Origin: UKL13-3 sp943369665
Lineage (GTDB): Bacteria; Bacteroidota; Bacteroidia; UKL13-3
DNA length: 64,000 nt
Direction of reading: 5' to 3'
Assembly: GCA_943369665.1 (NCBI GenBank)
Contig: CALRNX020000001.1
Location: 62,001-126,000, forward strand
This document shows, piece by piece, positions 1 to 7,963 of this stretch. The first letter of the stretch is position 1, and the number at the start of each line of letters is the position of its first letter. The notes beneath the pieces are model-generated. The model was given only the letters and a program-made list of their open reading frames with translations. It had not been told where the DNA came from and ran no database searches. The position numbers were made by a program, and so were the translations under genes.

Positions 1-193
1 CGGGTGTAATGGGTGTACAAATTAACCCGCGACCATGTGTTGCCATAAAATTAATGATCTCGGGCGTTACATTACGTGCGGCAGTTAAAAAATCACCTTC
101 ATTTTCACGATCTTCATCGTCAACCACGATCACCACTTTGCCGTTGCGGATATCGTCAATGGCTTCTTCTATTGTATTAAATTGAAAACTCAT
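1..193 (-). CDS. ribB: 3,4-dihydroxy-2-butanone 4-phosphate synthase, N-terminal part (window edge)
   Basis: The first 64 codons on the minus strand read MSFQFNTIEEAIDDIRNG..., then VVIVVDDEDRENEGDF, which is the signature of DHBP synthase (ribulose-5-phosphate to 3,4-dihydroxy-2-butanone 4-phosphate plus formate, in riboflavin synthesis). The D-D-E-D-R-E-N-E-G-D cluster binds Mg and substrate, and FMATHGRGLIC is also typical. The gene runs off the left edge, so it is unknown whether a GTP cyclohydrolase II domain (RibBA fusion) follows. The start ATG overlaps the stop of the broken upstream gene as ATGA, which suggests the two were once co-transcribed. Riboflavin synthase lies about 33 kb away, so the rib genes are not one operon here. 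Confidence 0.9.
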   Translation of the reverse strand, partial: MSFQFNTIEEAIDDIRNGKVVIVVDDEDRENEGDFLTAARNVTPEIINFMATHGRGLICTPITP

Positions 194-442
194 TTGTTGT
201 TATTTATTTCTCTAATTTTCTCCAGTGCTTCAGCGTCTTCTAAATCTTTAAGCCTTGCCACATTTCTTTTTTCTGTTATAAGTTGGTTCAGGTGCAAAAA
301 AGGAACAACTACACCATCAATATCTGCTATCGAAGCTATTTTATAACACTCGTCAAACTAACCCTCCAACCATAATGTATTTCACATTGTTTGTGTTTAA
401 ACAACGACAAAAATTAAGTAATTCTTCATCATAGATATCCAT
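190..442 (-). pseudogene. Broken nucleotidyltransferase (MNT-like), internal deletion
   Basis: Reading from the ATG at 442 gives MDIYDEELLNFCRCLNTNN, then VKYIMVGGLV and a stop at 353-355. In another frame, from about 355 down to a TGA at 190-192, the sequence reads FDECYKIASIADIDGVVVP and then FLHLNQLITEKR. From memory, these two pieces match the two ends of a common Bacteroidota nucleotidyltransferase of roughly 150-190 residues, in which VGGFAVNLHG is followed by a DxD motif. The catalytic D-x-D part is missing, so the gene looks broken by an out-of-frame internal deletion at about position 355. The remnant still ends by overlapping the ribB start. The family assignment is recalled and was not searched. 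Confidence 0.6.
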
Positions 443-446
443 GCAC

Positions 447-599
447 TTAATCAGTGTGTTTTATTTTGGCACTTTTAAGCATCTTATTAATTTTTCATAA
501 GCGCATTAACTTGTGAAAACGTTCACTGTGCGTTGATTTAAGCCAGTTTCTCAGCTTAATGTCGTCAGCGTTTTCCAAATTTATTTTCTCGTTGCTCAT
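447..599 (-). pseudogene. Small companion ORF of the nucleotidyltransferase, with an in-frame stop
   Basis: From the ATG at 599 the frame reads MSNEKINLENADDIKLRNW, then LKSTHSERFHKLMRL and a TGA at 495-497. The same frame then continues KINKMLKSAKIKHTD to a TAA at 447-449, five bases before the start of the nucleotidyltransferase remnant. A short charged ORF ahead of this kind of nucleotidyltransferase is common in the phylum. The continued plausible reading after the TGA suggests a nonsense mutation, but a genuine 34-residue product cannot be excluded. No function can be assigned. Confidence 0.4.
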
Positions 600-613
600 G
601 TTTTTCAAATATA

Positions 614-1816
614 CTAAACAATCTTTGGGTTCAAATTGATTTGCGCTTTGTAAAAATCAAGTACCTCATTGATCACTCGGGTATTGCTATACTCGGTTTC
701 AATCAGCTTTTGGGCCTCTGTTCCAAGTGTTTCGCAAAGTAAAGGATTGTTTAGCAATTGCTCTATACACTGATAAAACTCATCAGCCGTATTGGCTATT
801 AAGATGTTTTTGCCATGGGTGTGGTGTATTCCCTGCGCGCCTAATGTTGTTGAGATGATGGCCTTGCCCGCAGCCATTCCTTCCAATATTTTTACCCTAA
901 TGCCACTTCCCGAAAACAAGGGCACGATCATGATCTGGTTGTTGAGCATGAATTGTTGAGCATGTTCCACTTCTCCATGAATATGCACACCTGCAGAAAA
1001 GGACAACGGAAATGCTGTTGTTAATTTTCTGCCGGCTAAATGCAAACTTGCCCCGGGAAATTGTGTATATACTTTTGGCCACACATGATCTAAAAACCAG
1101 GTTATGGCTTCCTTGTTAGGCTCCCATTCCATTGATCCAATATGAAACAAAGATTGTGATTGAGGTTTTGTATCACTTTTGATCACATCTATTCCGAGTG
1201 GGGCAACATGAATGGGTTTGGTGAATCCCATTTGCTCAAAAACAGCTTTATCGTTTTGGGTAACTGTGGTCAATACATCAAATTTCGAAAGAATATTTTG
1301 CTCGAAAGTTTTAAGCCTTTTGGCCAATAAATTTAAATACCATTTTTTGAAAATATTGGGTTCTCCATTGGCGAGCGTTTGCCAGATTTCGTGCTCAACA
1401 TTATGTTGTCGCAATACAAGCAAAGCTTTGCTGTTGCTTCGGAGAGTATCCATGCATGTGGCCATGAAAATACTTTCGCAAACAATGATATCATAAGTGT
1501 TTTTGGAAAGCAGATCGATCAGTAACTGTTCAAATTTCGAAGAAATAAAACGTTCGACATGATAGGATTTTGAGCTGAATAAATTCAGCAAAGCCGGAAT
1601 AGGCTTTACCCGGTTGTCTAAAGGAATTGTATGGATGTTGGCAAGCGAGGTTAACTCTGTCGGAATGGTTTCAACAAAATGTTTGGTTGTATTATACGCC
1701 ACAACAGTAATATCACATCCTGCATTTTTGTATCCTTTGATATAATTATAATACATGATAGAGCCTCCATCTTTTAATGGCCACGGAACTCTATTCATTA
1801 ATTGCAGAATGCGCAT
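614..1816 (-). CDS. Glycosyltransferase, GT4-like
   Basis: This 400-residue protein has the two-lobed GT-B layout. The N-terminal acceptor lobe begins MRILQLMNRVPWPLKDGG, with the glycine-rich loop of family 4 enzymes. The C-terminal lobe has the GSMEWEPNKEA strand near residue 227 and the nucleotide-sugar region VPLFSGSGIRVKILEGMAAG near residues 297-317, with the E-x7-E-like element reduced to a single clear Glu. It probably moves an activated sugar onto a cell-surface glycan at the cytoplasmic face of the membrane; donor and acceptor are unknown. It sits 3 bp from the LptF/G-like gene on the same strand, which suggests a shared envelope role. Confidence 0.8.
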   Translation of the reverse strand: MRILQLMNRVPWPLKDGGSIMYYNYIKGYKNAGCDITVVAYNTTKHFVETIPTELTSLANIHTIPLDNRVKPIPALLNLFSSKSYHVERFISSKFEQLLIDLLSKNTYDIIVCESIFMATCMDTLRSNSKALLVLRQHNVEHEIWQTLANGEPNIFKKWYLNLLAKRLKTFEQNILSKFDVLTTVTQNDKAVFEQMGFTKPIHVAPLGIDVIKSDTKPQSQSLFHIGSMEWEPNKEAITWFLDHVWPKVYTQFPGASLHLAGRKLTTAFPLSFSAGVHIHGEVEHAQQFMLNNQIMIVPLFSGSGIRVKILEGMAAGKAIISTTLGAQGIHHTHGKNILIANTADEFYQCIEQLLNNPLLCETLGTEAQKLIETEYSNTRVINEVLDFYKAQINLNPKIV

Positions 1817-1819
1817 GTA

Positions 1820-3244
1820 TTAAGCTTTGTTTGTAAACAGTTGTTTTAACTTATTCCATTTTTTCAGGTAAGCATTTTTATCAAACAAGCCGGAATCGTT
1901 TGCTGCCTGGTAGGTTAAGAAGCCTCCAAGTGGCAGCAATACCAAAATGGCCAGCCACATTCCGGAAGCCGGAGTAGCAGACCCCGACTTAGCCATTTTT
2001 TCACCGGTAATGGTCATAATATGAAACAAAATATACAATAATACCGATACGACCACCGGTGTTCCGAATCCTCCCTTACGAATGATGCTACCCAGTGGTG
2101 CTCCTATAAAAAACATAATGAAGCAGGCTACAGCTAAGGTGTATTTTTTATGCCATTCAATTTCATAACGTGTGGCCAGTTTATTTAGCTCATACATATC
2201 GCTTGCAGCATAATCTACTACCGATTTAACAGTGCGGGCATTATTGAGAGCCGACAAAATGGTCATTTGTTTGTTGCCCGGTATGGTCAATGCCAGGTCG
2301 TTGCTGTCAATATGGACAGGTTGAACGGTATACTTAGACAGGATCGAATCATTGGATTGCAAATACATATCAAAGTACTTTACCGGCATTTCTCGTTTGG
2401 TAACGATTAACTCTTTCAACGAATCAATTTTATGTTGCAATTGGATTACATTCAACATCTGGTAGCCTTCTTTAAACAAGCTTTCATCTGTGCGATTGAG
2501 CCCGAAAGCATACATGTCAAATACAATCTCTTCTTCCGAAAAATTTAGCATGGAATGCGGCATGGTGCGTTCATATCCCGGCTGTTTGTCCATTTCTTCA
2601 TAACGGGCACCATTGTATAGGTTAAAAAATAAATAACGTTCGTCCTCACTCATGCTCATTTTACCACTTTCGGCCACCACCACAACCGGGTGCCCGCTCA
2701 TATTGCGGTTATCATAAATGATAATATCCTGAAGCTCATTTGTGGCCGGATTTTTTTTACCCACACGCATGCTGATCCCTTCTATCCCATTGTAAAAAAC
2801 GCCTTCTTTTATCAGCAATGCCGGCTTTTGTTTTTTGATATCATACAGTAAAGCCTTGTGTTTTAACGTGGCTTTGGGAATTAAAATATTGGACACAAAA
2901 AAAGCGAAAAAGCTCAGGCAGATCATAATGTAAAACATGGGCCTGAAAATGCGCCAGATAGAAACCCCAGCAGCTTTGGCCGCAATGAGTTCATAGGTTT
3001 CGCCCAGGTTGCCAAAGGTCATGATGGAAGCTAGCAGAATAGCCAATGGCAATGCCAATGGAATAATACTGGCCGAAAAATAAAACATCAACTGACCAAT
3101 GGTAAACCAACTAAGTCCTTTACCTGCCAAATCATCAATGTATAACCAGATAAACTGCATTAACAGGATGAACAGCACTACAAAAAATGTAGGAATAAAG
3201 GTTTGGAAAAACTGTAACGATATCAGTTTATTAAGTTTTTTCAA
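1820..3244 (-). CDS. LptF/LptG-family permease
   Basis: The product has the YjgP/YjgQ layout: an N-terminal membrane block (FFVVLFILLMQFIWLYI and two following helices), a long periplasmic beta-rich middle (roughly residues 130-350) and a C-terminal block of three helices ending before a basic tail. Family members are the inner-membrane partners of LptB that extract lipopolysaccharide and pass it to LptC. The frame is open back to a GTG at 3340, but the TTG at 3242-3244 gives M-KKLNKLISLQFFQTF, the usual short cytoplasmic start, and I prefer it because the longer version would overlap the divergent gene at 3270. It is followed 3 bp later by a glycosyltransferase. Confidence 0.85.
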   Translation of the reverse strand: MKKLNKLISLQFFQTFIPTFFVVLFILLMQFIWLYIDDLAGKGLSWFTIGQLMFYFSASIIPLALPLAILLASIMTFGNLGETYELIAAKAAGVSIWRIFRPMFYIMICLSFFAFFVSNILIPKATLKHKALLYDIKKQKPALLIKEGVFYNGIEGISMRVGKKNPATNELQDIIIYDNRNMSGHPVVVVAESGKMSMSEDERYLFFNLYNGARYEEMDKQPGYERTMPHSMLNFSEEEIVFDMYAFGLNRTDESLFKEGYQMLNVIQLQHKIDSLKELIVTKREMPVKYFDMYLQSNDSILSKYTVQPVHIDSNDLALTIPGNKQMTILSALNNARTVKSVVDYAASDMYELNKLATRYEIEWHKKYTLAVACFIMFFIGAPLGSIIRKGGFGTPVVVSVLLYILFHIMTITGEKMAKSGSATPASGMWLAILVLLPLGGFLTYQAANDSGLFDKNAYLKKWNKLKQLFTNKA

Positions 3245-3269
3245 TGATATTAGTCGTTTAAAAAAAGTG

Positions 3270-3872
3270 ATGCGAAAATCAACAAATAAATTGACAAAAC
3301 ACGAACTGAATTTTGCTAAATCCACCGTGTATCCGATCACTAAACAGGAAATTATCCAAAAAGTGGGTGTTTTGTTTCAAGAGTTGGGTAAAAATTTATG
3401 TCATCAGGTAAACGACCATCTTCCGTTAAAAAGTACGGCATACAAAATAACACGTGGTGAAAATTACAAAAGGATGCCTTATGTGGTGCTCGATTACCCG
3501 CAACTATCAGGTAACCAATTTCCGGTTGTATGCCGGACACTCTTTTGGTGGGGACATTATTTCAGCTGTAGTTTATTGATCAGAAGGGATCTTATAGATA
3601 TTGAAGCCACAGCAAAAACGATACTTAAACTCAAGAAGTGCAGAATCTGGATCGGAACGAATTTGTGGGAACATGATCTGAAAAGTGGCGAGTATGCCAA
3701 GGTAGCAAAAATGAGTTGCGCTGAAATCATAACTATCCTTGAAGCCCAACCCTATTTGAAATTAACGGCTAAAATACCTTTGGAAGCATTCGGATCTGTT
3801 TCGCAACGAGCGACTGCCGTTTATGCAGATTGGCTCAAGGAAATCTCCTTCAATCAACTGGTGTCGGAATAA
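3270..3872 (+). CDS. Conserved hypothetical protein, about 200 residues
   Basis: The protein starts MRKSTNKLTKHELNF and contains KITRGENYKRMPYVVLDYP, then VCRTLFWWGHYFSCSLL. I recognise this as a protein type widespread in Bacteroidota but know no function for it. No signal peptide or membrane helix is apparent; it is likely a soluble cytoplasmic alpha/beta protein. The frame is open further upstream to 3099, but that region is the antisense of the LptF/G-like gene, so the ATG at 3270 is the likely start. Only 25 bp separate the two divergent start codons, so at least one promoter must lie inside the opposite coding region. A bidirectional terminator follows at 3891. Confidence 0.75.
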   Translation: MRKSTNKLTKHELNFAKSTVYPITKQEIIQKVGVLFQELGKNLCHQVNDHLPLKSTAYKITRGENYKRMPYVVLDYPQLSGNQFPVVCRTLFWWGHYFSCSLLIRRDLIDIEATAKTILKLKKCRIWIGTNLWEHDLKSGEYAKVAKMSCAEIITILEAQPYLKLTAKIPLEAFGSVSQRATAVYADWLKEISFNQLVSE

Positions 3873-3890
3873 CGAAATTCCATTTAACAA

Positions 3891-3917
3891 AAAAAGCCCG
3901 TATTGAACGAGCTTTTT
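3891..3917. terminator. Bidirectional terminator between convergent genes
   Basis: AAAAAGC and GCTTTTT form the arms, with an inner CGT/ACG pairing around an ATTGA loop. The A-run and T-run let it serve both the gene ending at 3872 and the minus-strand gene ending at 3945. Confidence 0.75.
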
Positions 3918-3944
3918 ATTGAATAATATGAAAGAAACAGAGGC

Positions 3945-4328
3945 CTAAGCGCCTATGCTCATTTTAAGTTCGTGTATCTGACTGTCCCAAAGTTGCGAAG
4001 CATTTTTTTCATCAATTGCATCCACAAAATCGGTGATCACAAGAGCAACATCATCTGTTAATTCATCTTGCATAATTTCAAATTCAAAATACTCATCGTC
4101 TTCTCCGTCTCTCCATTTAAACTTAATGGATTTATTAGAGGATTTTTTGAGCACCTGAGCCACCTGCTCATCCTTACCCCATTTGAACTTATAGAAATCG
4201 TTGTAAATATCTACATCATCACAAAACCATTGCGATATGCCGGAAGGTGTACTCAAGTAGTTGTATAACAATGCCGGAGATGCTTTGATGGGAAACTCTA
4301 ATCTTATTTTTTTCTTTTTGGTTGTCAT
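3945..4328 (-). CDS. START-like (SRPBCC-fold) domain protein
   Basis: This 127-residue acidic protein begins MTTKKKKIRLEFPIKASP and continues LLYNYLSTPSGISQWFCDD, the entry to a helix-grip fold as in AHSA1/SRPBCC proteins (Y-x-L-x-T-P-x-G-I-x-x-W). The remaining strands alternate as expected (KFKWGKDE, IKFKWRDGEDDEYFEFEI). These folds make a hydrophobic ligand pocket, but the ligand of this Bacteroidota type is unknown. It is a single gene with its own intergenic regions on both sides; the terminator at 3891 ends it. Confidence 0.8.
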   Translation of the reverse strand: MTTKKKKIRLEFPIKASPALLYNYLSTPSGISQWFCDDVDIYNDFYKFKWGKDEQVAQVLKKSSNKSIKFKWRDGEDDEYFEFEIMQDELTDDVALVITDFVDAIDEKNASQLWDSQIHELKMSIGA

Positions 4329-4456
4329 TACAAATGCTTGTTTCGAATACTGTGGACGGCAAATAATAGGTTTATTTGTTCATATACAAGTTTTCTTTTG
4401 TATTTTTTACTTTATTTATTTTCCACACCGTCAGGTTACTTGGTTCTGACGGGCTC

Positions 4457-4701
4457 TCACCCTAATTTGAAAGTGAATTCAGGTGATACCTGGTAGTACT
4501 TATTGCTTAGTTTATTCCTGGAATCATATTGTTTTTTGAGTAAAAAAACAGATACAAATAGGCTATCCCCTTGCAGGATAATGAGGCATTCATAAGCTGC
4601 TAAGGTCCCATTCTCGTTATCTTTTTGCTGTTCCTTGAATTTGGATCAAGAGGGATTATTTACAACTCTGATCGAATCCTGCACATGATATTGAGATCAA
4701 A
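4457..4701 (-). pseudogene. Remnant of a small lipoprotein gene
   Basis: The stretch 4329-4768 has no intact gene, but the minus strand holds decayed coding sequence. One frame reads LISISCAGFDQSCK, which resembles a lipobox (I-S-C). Another frame reads QDSIRVVNNPS, a TGA, then SKFKEQQKDNENGTLAAY and further plausible protein (ILQGDSLFVSVFLLKKQYD) to a TGA at 4457-4459. There is no start codon, so I read it as a dead lipoprotein gene with at least one frameshift and one nonsense codon. It lies just beyond the terminator of the PspC gene. Confidence 0.4.
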
Positions 4702-4735
4702 AAAATAAGGCAAGAATGAAAACATCTTGCCTTAT
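4699..4735 (-). terminator. Rho-independent terminator of the PspC gene
   Basis: A perfect 11-bp stem, ATAAGGCAAGA with TCTTGCCTTAT, surrounds a short loop and on the minus strand is followed by a T-run. It lies 34 bp past the stop of the PspC-domain gene. Confidence 0.85.
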
Positions 4736-4768
4736 CGGAAACCAATCTTTTAACGCAACCGGAAGTGG

Positions 4769-6646
4769 TTACTTGATAATGATCTTTTTTACCTTCTCAA
4801 CTTTTTCTACACGCACGGTATCTGCCAATGCTTCATCTTTTTTCGATTCGGAATGCGACTCCGTTTTTACTTTCACGTTCACTTCCCCGTCATCTTCATC
4901 CACATTCCATTCAATATTAATATCTTCATCATTATCGTCTGTATCCTGCGTATCTACACAATCCAGGCATACCAATCCTTTCGAGGTCATTTTAAAGGTT
5001 TCCCCCAGATCGAAATCTTCTTCGTATGAATCATCAATCATTTTCATTACATCCTTGTCAACCTTAATAATGGTGCCTACCGGAACTTTTAGTTTTGCCG
5101 AAACCTGCTGGTATTTAAAGATACCTCCTTCTTTCATCAAAATACCCTCGTCAATGGTAAGTGTATGGTTTGTATACATTGCCGCAAATTGAATGGCGCG
5201 GGCGTTGTTTGCTGCCATTGCTTCATTCTCCCCCCTTGCCGATTTGAGCAAACTAAAATGCATGCTGTCATTTTTTGAGGGTTTGATCGATAGTTTGGTA
5301 TTGTAAAACACTTTTACCCAATCGTTCATTTTGCCCACTTTAAAAACACGGCTTGAGGTTTCTTTATTGATCCGAATGGTTACATTATCGTCATCATTAT
5401 CTTCTTCTTCGCCATATAATTTATGAACATTGATATACAATGTATCGGGAGCAATTTCAGAAACTACTTTTTCACGGATGGTACTTTTAACCACAACACT
5501 TTCACGGTATTGCAATCCAAAATACAACATTGAAGCAAGTCCCATCACCAAGCAGGCCGAAAGTACAATGCTCACTACCCTGATTTTGATACGTGAATGA
5601 AACAAAAATTTAATGCCGGTTATCATTACTAAGGCAGCAATAGAGAAAACAAACAAACCAAATCCGTATTGGAAATACGAGTAGTACTCGTTGATATCGA
5701 GCCTGTCCAAAATATCGGCAAATGAGTAGTTCCAGAAAAACAAGATCACACCGATAAGAATGATGGAAACAAACAGAAATGCTGCACCGATAAGTTTGGA
5801 AACAATTTTTACAAACACACGAACGATCTCTGCTAAACCACTTTTGGGATATTGCAGTTGGGTTCTGTTGATACTGTTGCGGACCTCTTTCTCAATATTG
5901 TTCACATCTACCGGTTCACCTTTCATTTGCAATTTTTCAGCCGATGTTTTGGCTTCGGGAATAGCGATCCATAAGATAATGTATGCCAAAAATCCGGTGC
6001 CAAATACAAAAAAGGCTATCAAAAATCCTAGGCGTAACCATACTGCATCCACCATTAAATACTCGGCAATACCTGAACATACACCTCCCAGTTTTTTATC
6101 AGGACTGCGAAACAAGCGTTTAACCGTTTGTGGTTCATTGATGGGATCAACTGATCTTCCTTCGGGAATAACCAACCACATAATGATATATACGAGCAAG
6201 CCCGATCCAAACATAAAAAACGCTACCAAAAACAGGATACGTGGGATCATGATATCAATACCAAAATAATTGGCAATACCGGCACAAACACCTCCCAGTG
6301 TTTTATGATCGGGGTCGCGTCTCAGTTGTCTTACCCAATCCGTATTCGCTTGTTTGTATTGTTGTTTCGGAGCCTCTTGATCTTCTCCGTCAATCTGCCG
6401 AGGATCACCCATCAATGCGATCACTTCCTTCACATCGGCCAATTGGACCACTGCATATTTATCCGATAATTTGGCCTGCAACAATTCGGCAATACGCGCC
6501 TCAATGTCCTGGATAATTTCCGATGCGCCTTCGGTATTCCCAAAGTGTAACTTCAACCCATCAATATATTGTTTGAGTTGTTCATAGGCTGTTTCGTCAA
6601 TGCTAAATACAAGCCCGTTTAAGTTTATGTTCACTACTTTATTCAT
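4769..6646 (-). CDS. Membrane protein with two PspC domains and an extracytoplasmic C-terminal domain
   Basis: This 625-residue protein has a cytoplasmic N-terminal domain (1-105), then two PspC domains in tandem: HKTLGGVCAGIANYFGID (about 114-170) and KKLGGVCSGIAEYLMVD (about 183-235), each with an amphipathic start and a membrane helix ending in VIPEG or AIPEA. Three more membrane helices follow (about 270-385). The rest is extracytoplasmic, with an acidic stretch of E/D residues near the end and a lysine-rich tail. PspC proteins sense envelope stress or bind a regulator. The gene is 12 bp downstream of a PadR repressor gene, so the pair is probably one autoregulated unit. Confidence 0.85.
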   Translation of the reverse strand: MNKVVNINLNGLVFSIDETAYEQLKQYIDGLKLHFGNTEGASEIIQDIEARIAELLQAKLSDKYAVVQLADVKEVIALMGDPRQIDGEDQEAPKQQYKQANTDWVRQLRRDPDHKTLGGVCAGIANYFGIDIMIPRILFLVAFFMFGSGLLVYIIMWLVIPEGRSVDPINEPQTVKRLFRSPDKKLGGVCSGIAEYLMVDAVWLRLGFLIAFFVFGTGFLAYIILWIAIPEAKTSAEKLQMKGEPVDVNNIEKEVRNSINRTQLQYPKSGLAEIVRVFVKIVSKLIGAAFLFVSIILIGVILFFWNYSFADILDRLDINEYYSYFQYGFGLFVFSIAALVMITGIKFLFHSRIKIRVVSIVLSACLVMGLASMLYFGLQYRESVVVKSTIREKVVSEIAPDTLYINVHKLYGEEEDNDDDNVTIRINKETSSRVFKVGKMNDWVKVFYNTKLSIKPSKNDSMHFSLLKSARGENEAMAANNARAIQFAAMYTNHTLTIDEGILMKEGGIFKYQQVSAKLKVPVGTIIKVDKDVMKMIDDSYEEDFDLGETFKMTSKGLVCLDCVDTQDTDDNDEDINIEWNVDEDDGEVNVKVKTESHSESKKDEALADTVRVEKVEKVKKIIIK

Positions 6647-6658
6647 AGCTGTGTAGGT

Positions 6659-6991
6659 TTAATGATTATGTTGTGTTACGTGCGATACGGCTTCTACCAG
6701 TTCTTTCCACGTATCTTTTAGTCCGTTCAAAAATTGTATGCCTTCAGCGGTTAACTGGAAATACTTGCGGGGTGGCCCCGATTTAGATTCAACCCATTGG
6801 TAACTTAATAGCCCTTCATTTTTTAACCTTGTGAGTAGCGGATACAATGTTCCTTCCACCACAATCATTTTTGAAGTTTTGAGTTCTTCAATAATATCGG
6901 AAGCATACACCTCGCCTCTCGATATAATACTCAGAATACACAGTTCGAGTATTCCTTTCTTCATTTGTGCTTTCGAGTTTTCTACATTCAT
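6659..6991 (-). CDS. PadR-family transcriptional regulator
   Basis: This 110-residue protein begins MNVENSKAQMKKGILELC. It has the PadR winged-helix core: LCILSIISRGEVYASDIIEEL (a helix-turn-helix), then VVEGTLYPLLTRLKNEGLL and the wing with GPPRKYFQLTAEG. The short C-terminal helix (LKDTWKELVEAV) would serve for dimer contact, as in group PadR-s2. The frame is open upstream to 7081, but the ATG at 6991 gives the normal family start and lies downstream of a good promoter at 7095-7124. It is co-transcribed with the PspC protein, which it probably controls together with itself. Confidence 0.9.
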   Translation of the reverse strand: MNVENSKAQMKKGILELCILSIISRGEVYASDIIEELKTSKMIVVEGTLYPLLTRLKNEGLLSYQWVESKSGPPRKYFQLTAEGIQFLNGLKDTWKELVEAVSHVTQHNH

Positions 6992-7094
6992 CTTTTTAGT
7001 TGATAAAGTTGATTCGGTAAATGATTGATACAGTTTAGGCGCATATTTCAGATGAATAATATAACCCCTATTCCAAAGCAATCAAATTCCGATA

Positions 7095-7129
7095 CAAATC
7101 TATGTATAGGTATGTACTTTGCAATACAT
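7095..7129 (-). promoter_or_regulatory. Promoter and candidate PadR operator for the padR-pspC unit
   Basis: On the minus strand a -33 TTG (7124-7122) and a -7 TAGATTTG (7102-7095) are separated by 19 bases, matching the Bacteroidota sigma-A consensus. The inverted repeat ATGTA-N8-TACAT at 7112-7129 lies across the -33 region. PadR operators are typically ATGT/ACAT inverted repeats, so autoregulation is likely (inference). Confidence 0.6.
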
Positions 7130-7234
7130 AGTACTAATTAATATTATATACACTTGATTTACAGAATATTATTTTTAAATAATATATTTAATAGACCCCG
7201 TTTGGGTTAAAAAGCAACAATTGTTGTCGTTTTA

Positions 7235-7837
7235 CTAAACGGGAATGATCGTTCTAAACGTGAGATTGATCCGGGGTTTGGTGACCAATATTGTAGGTGG
7301 AAGCCTGTGAAGCCAATATGTTTGGGTTTCATCTTTCATCACCAATAAACTGCCATGTTCCAAAACAAGTGATACCGTCTCCTTCCCCATTTTGTGCTTA
7401 AACGAAAATTTGCGTTCGGCTCCAAAACTCAATGAACCAATTGCTCCATTTTTCTTCAGGTCTTTTTCGCCATCACTGTGCCAGGCCATGCCTTCGTTTC
7501 CATTATGATATAAATTGAGCAGGCATGAATTAAATGTTTCACCCGTTTGTTGTTCAACAATGGCCTTTAGATCAAGCAAAACTTTTGTCCACGGCAATGC
7601 TTTTTTGGTTGTGTTTGAATAGGTGTACTCAAATTCCGATTCGCCATACCAGGCAACTTTTCGTTTGGTTACAAATCGTTTTCCATAAATGACTGCTTCG
7701 TCATTTTTCCATTCAATGGTATGCAGCAGCATCTCAAAATAGTGATTTGCTTCTGCTGAGGAAAACAGTTTTCCAAAATACATTACCGTTCCATCCTTGG
7801 GCAATAAATTACTGGTTTTGTTTCTGAATAGATCCAT
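7235..7837 (-). CDS. AlkB-type alpha-ketoglutarate-dependent dioxygenase
   Basis: This 200-residue enzyme carries all expected AlkB residues: NLYHNGNEGMAWHSD gives the iron ligands H120 and D122, YWLHRLPP gives H177, and PRINLTFR gives R189 and R195, which bind 2-oxoglutarate. The nucleotide-recognition lid includes VAWYGESEFEYTY near residues 61-73. It would directly reverse N-alkyl damage (1-methyladenine, 3-methylcytosine) in DNA or RNA. It stands alone, and no Ada-type regulator or operator is visible. The size fits the ALKBH2-like bacterial group. Confidence 0.92.
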   Translation of the reverse strand: MDLFRNKTSNLLPKDGTVMYFGKLFSSAEANHYFEMLLHTIEWKNDEAVIYGKRFVTKRKVAWYGESEFEYTYSNTTKKALPWTKVLLDLKAIVEQQTGETFNSCLLNLYHNGNEGMAWHSDGEKDLKKNGAIGSLSFGAERKFSFKHKMGKETVSLVLEHGSLLVMKDETQTYWLHRLPPTILVTKPRINLTFRTIIPV

Positions 7838-7963
7838 GTTTCGGTATGCAATGTTACGGAAGATAATGACGGGTTAAAATTAGACAATCCACCTACTTTT
7901 TTGAGAGCTTTCCTAATTTTAGTTTTTATTGCGTAAGTATAACTTGCGTTTCACCATTTTTAA

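Noticed and set aside
1..600. FMN riboswitch ahead of ribB
   Set aside because: The upstream sequence is the coding remnant of a nucleotidyltransferase that overlaps the start codon; no RFN-element motifs such as the conserved AGGGC/GGAT blocks are seen.
4716..5192. Ser/Thr/Phe-rich reading frame on the plus strand
   Set aside because: It lies antisense within the pspC gene and has the composition of a reverse-strand shadow; no start context or homology.
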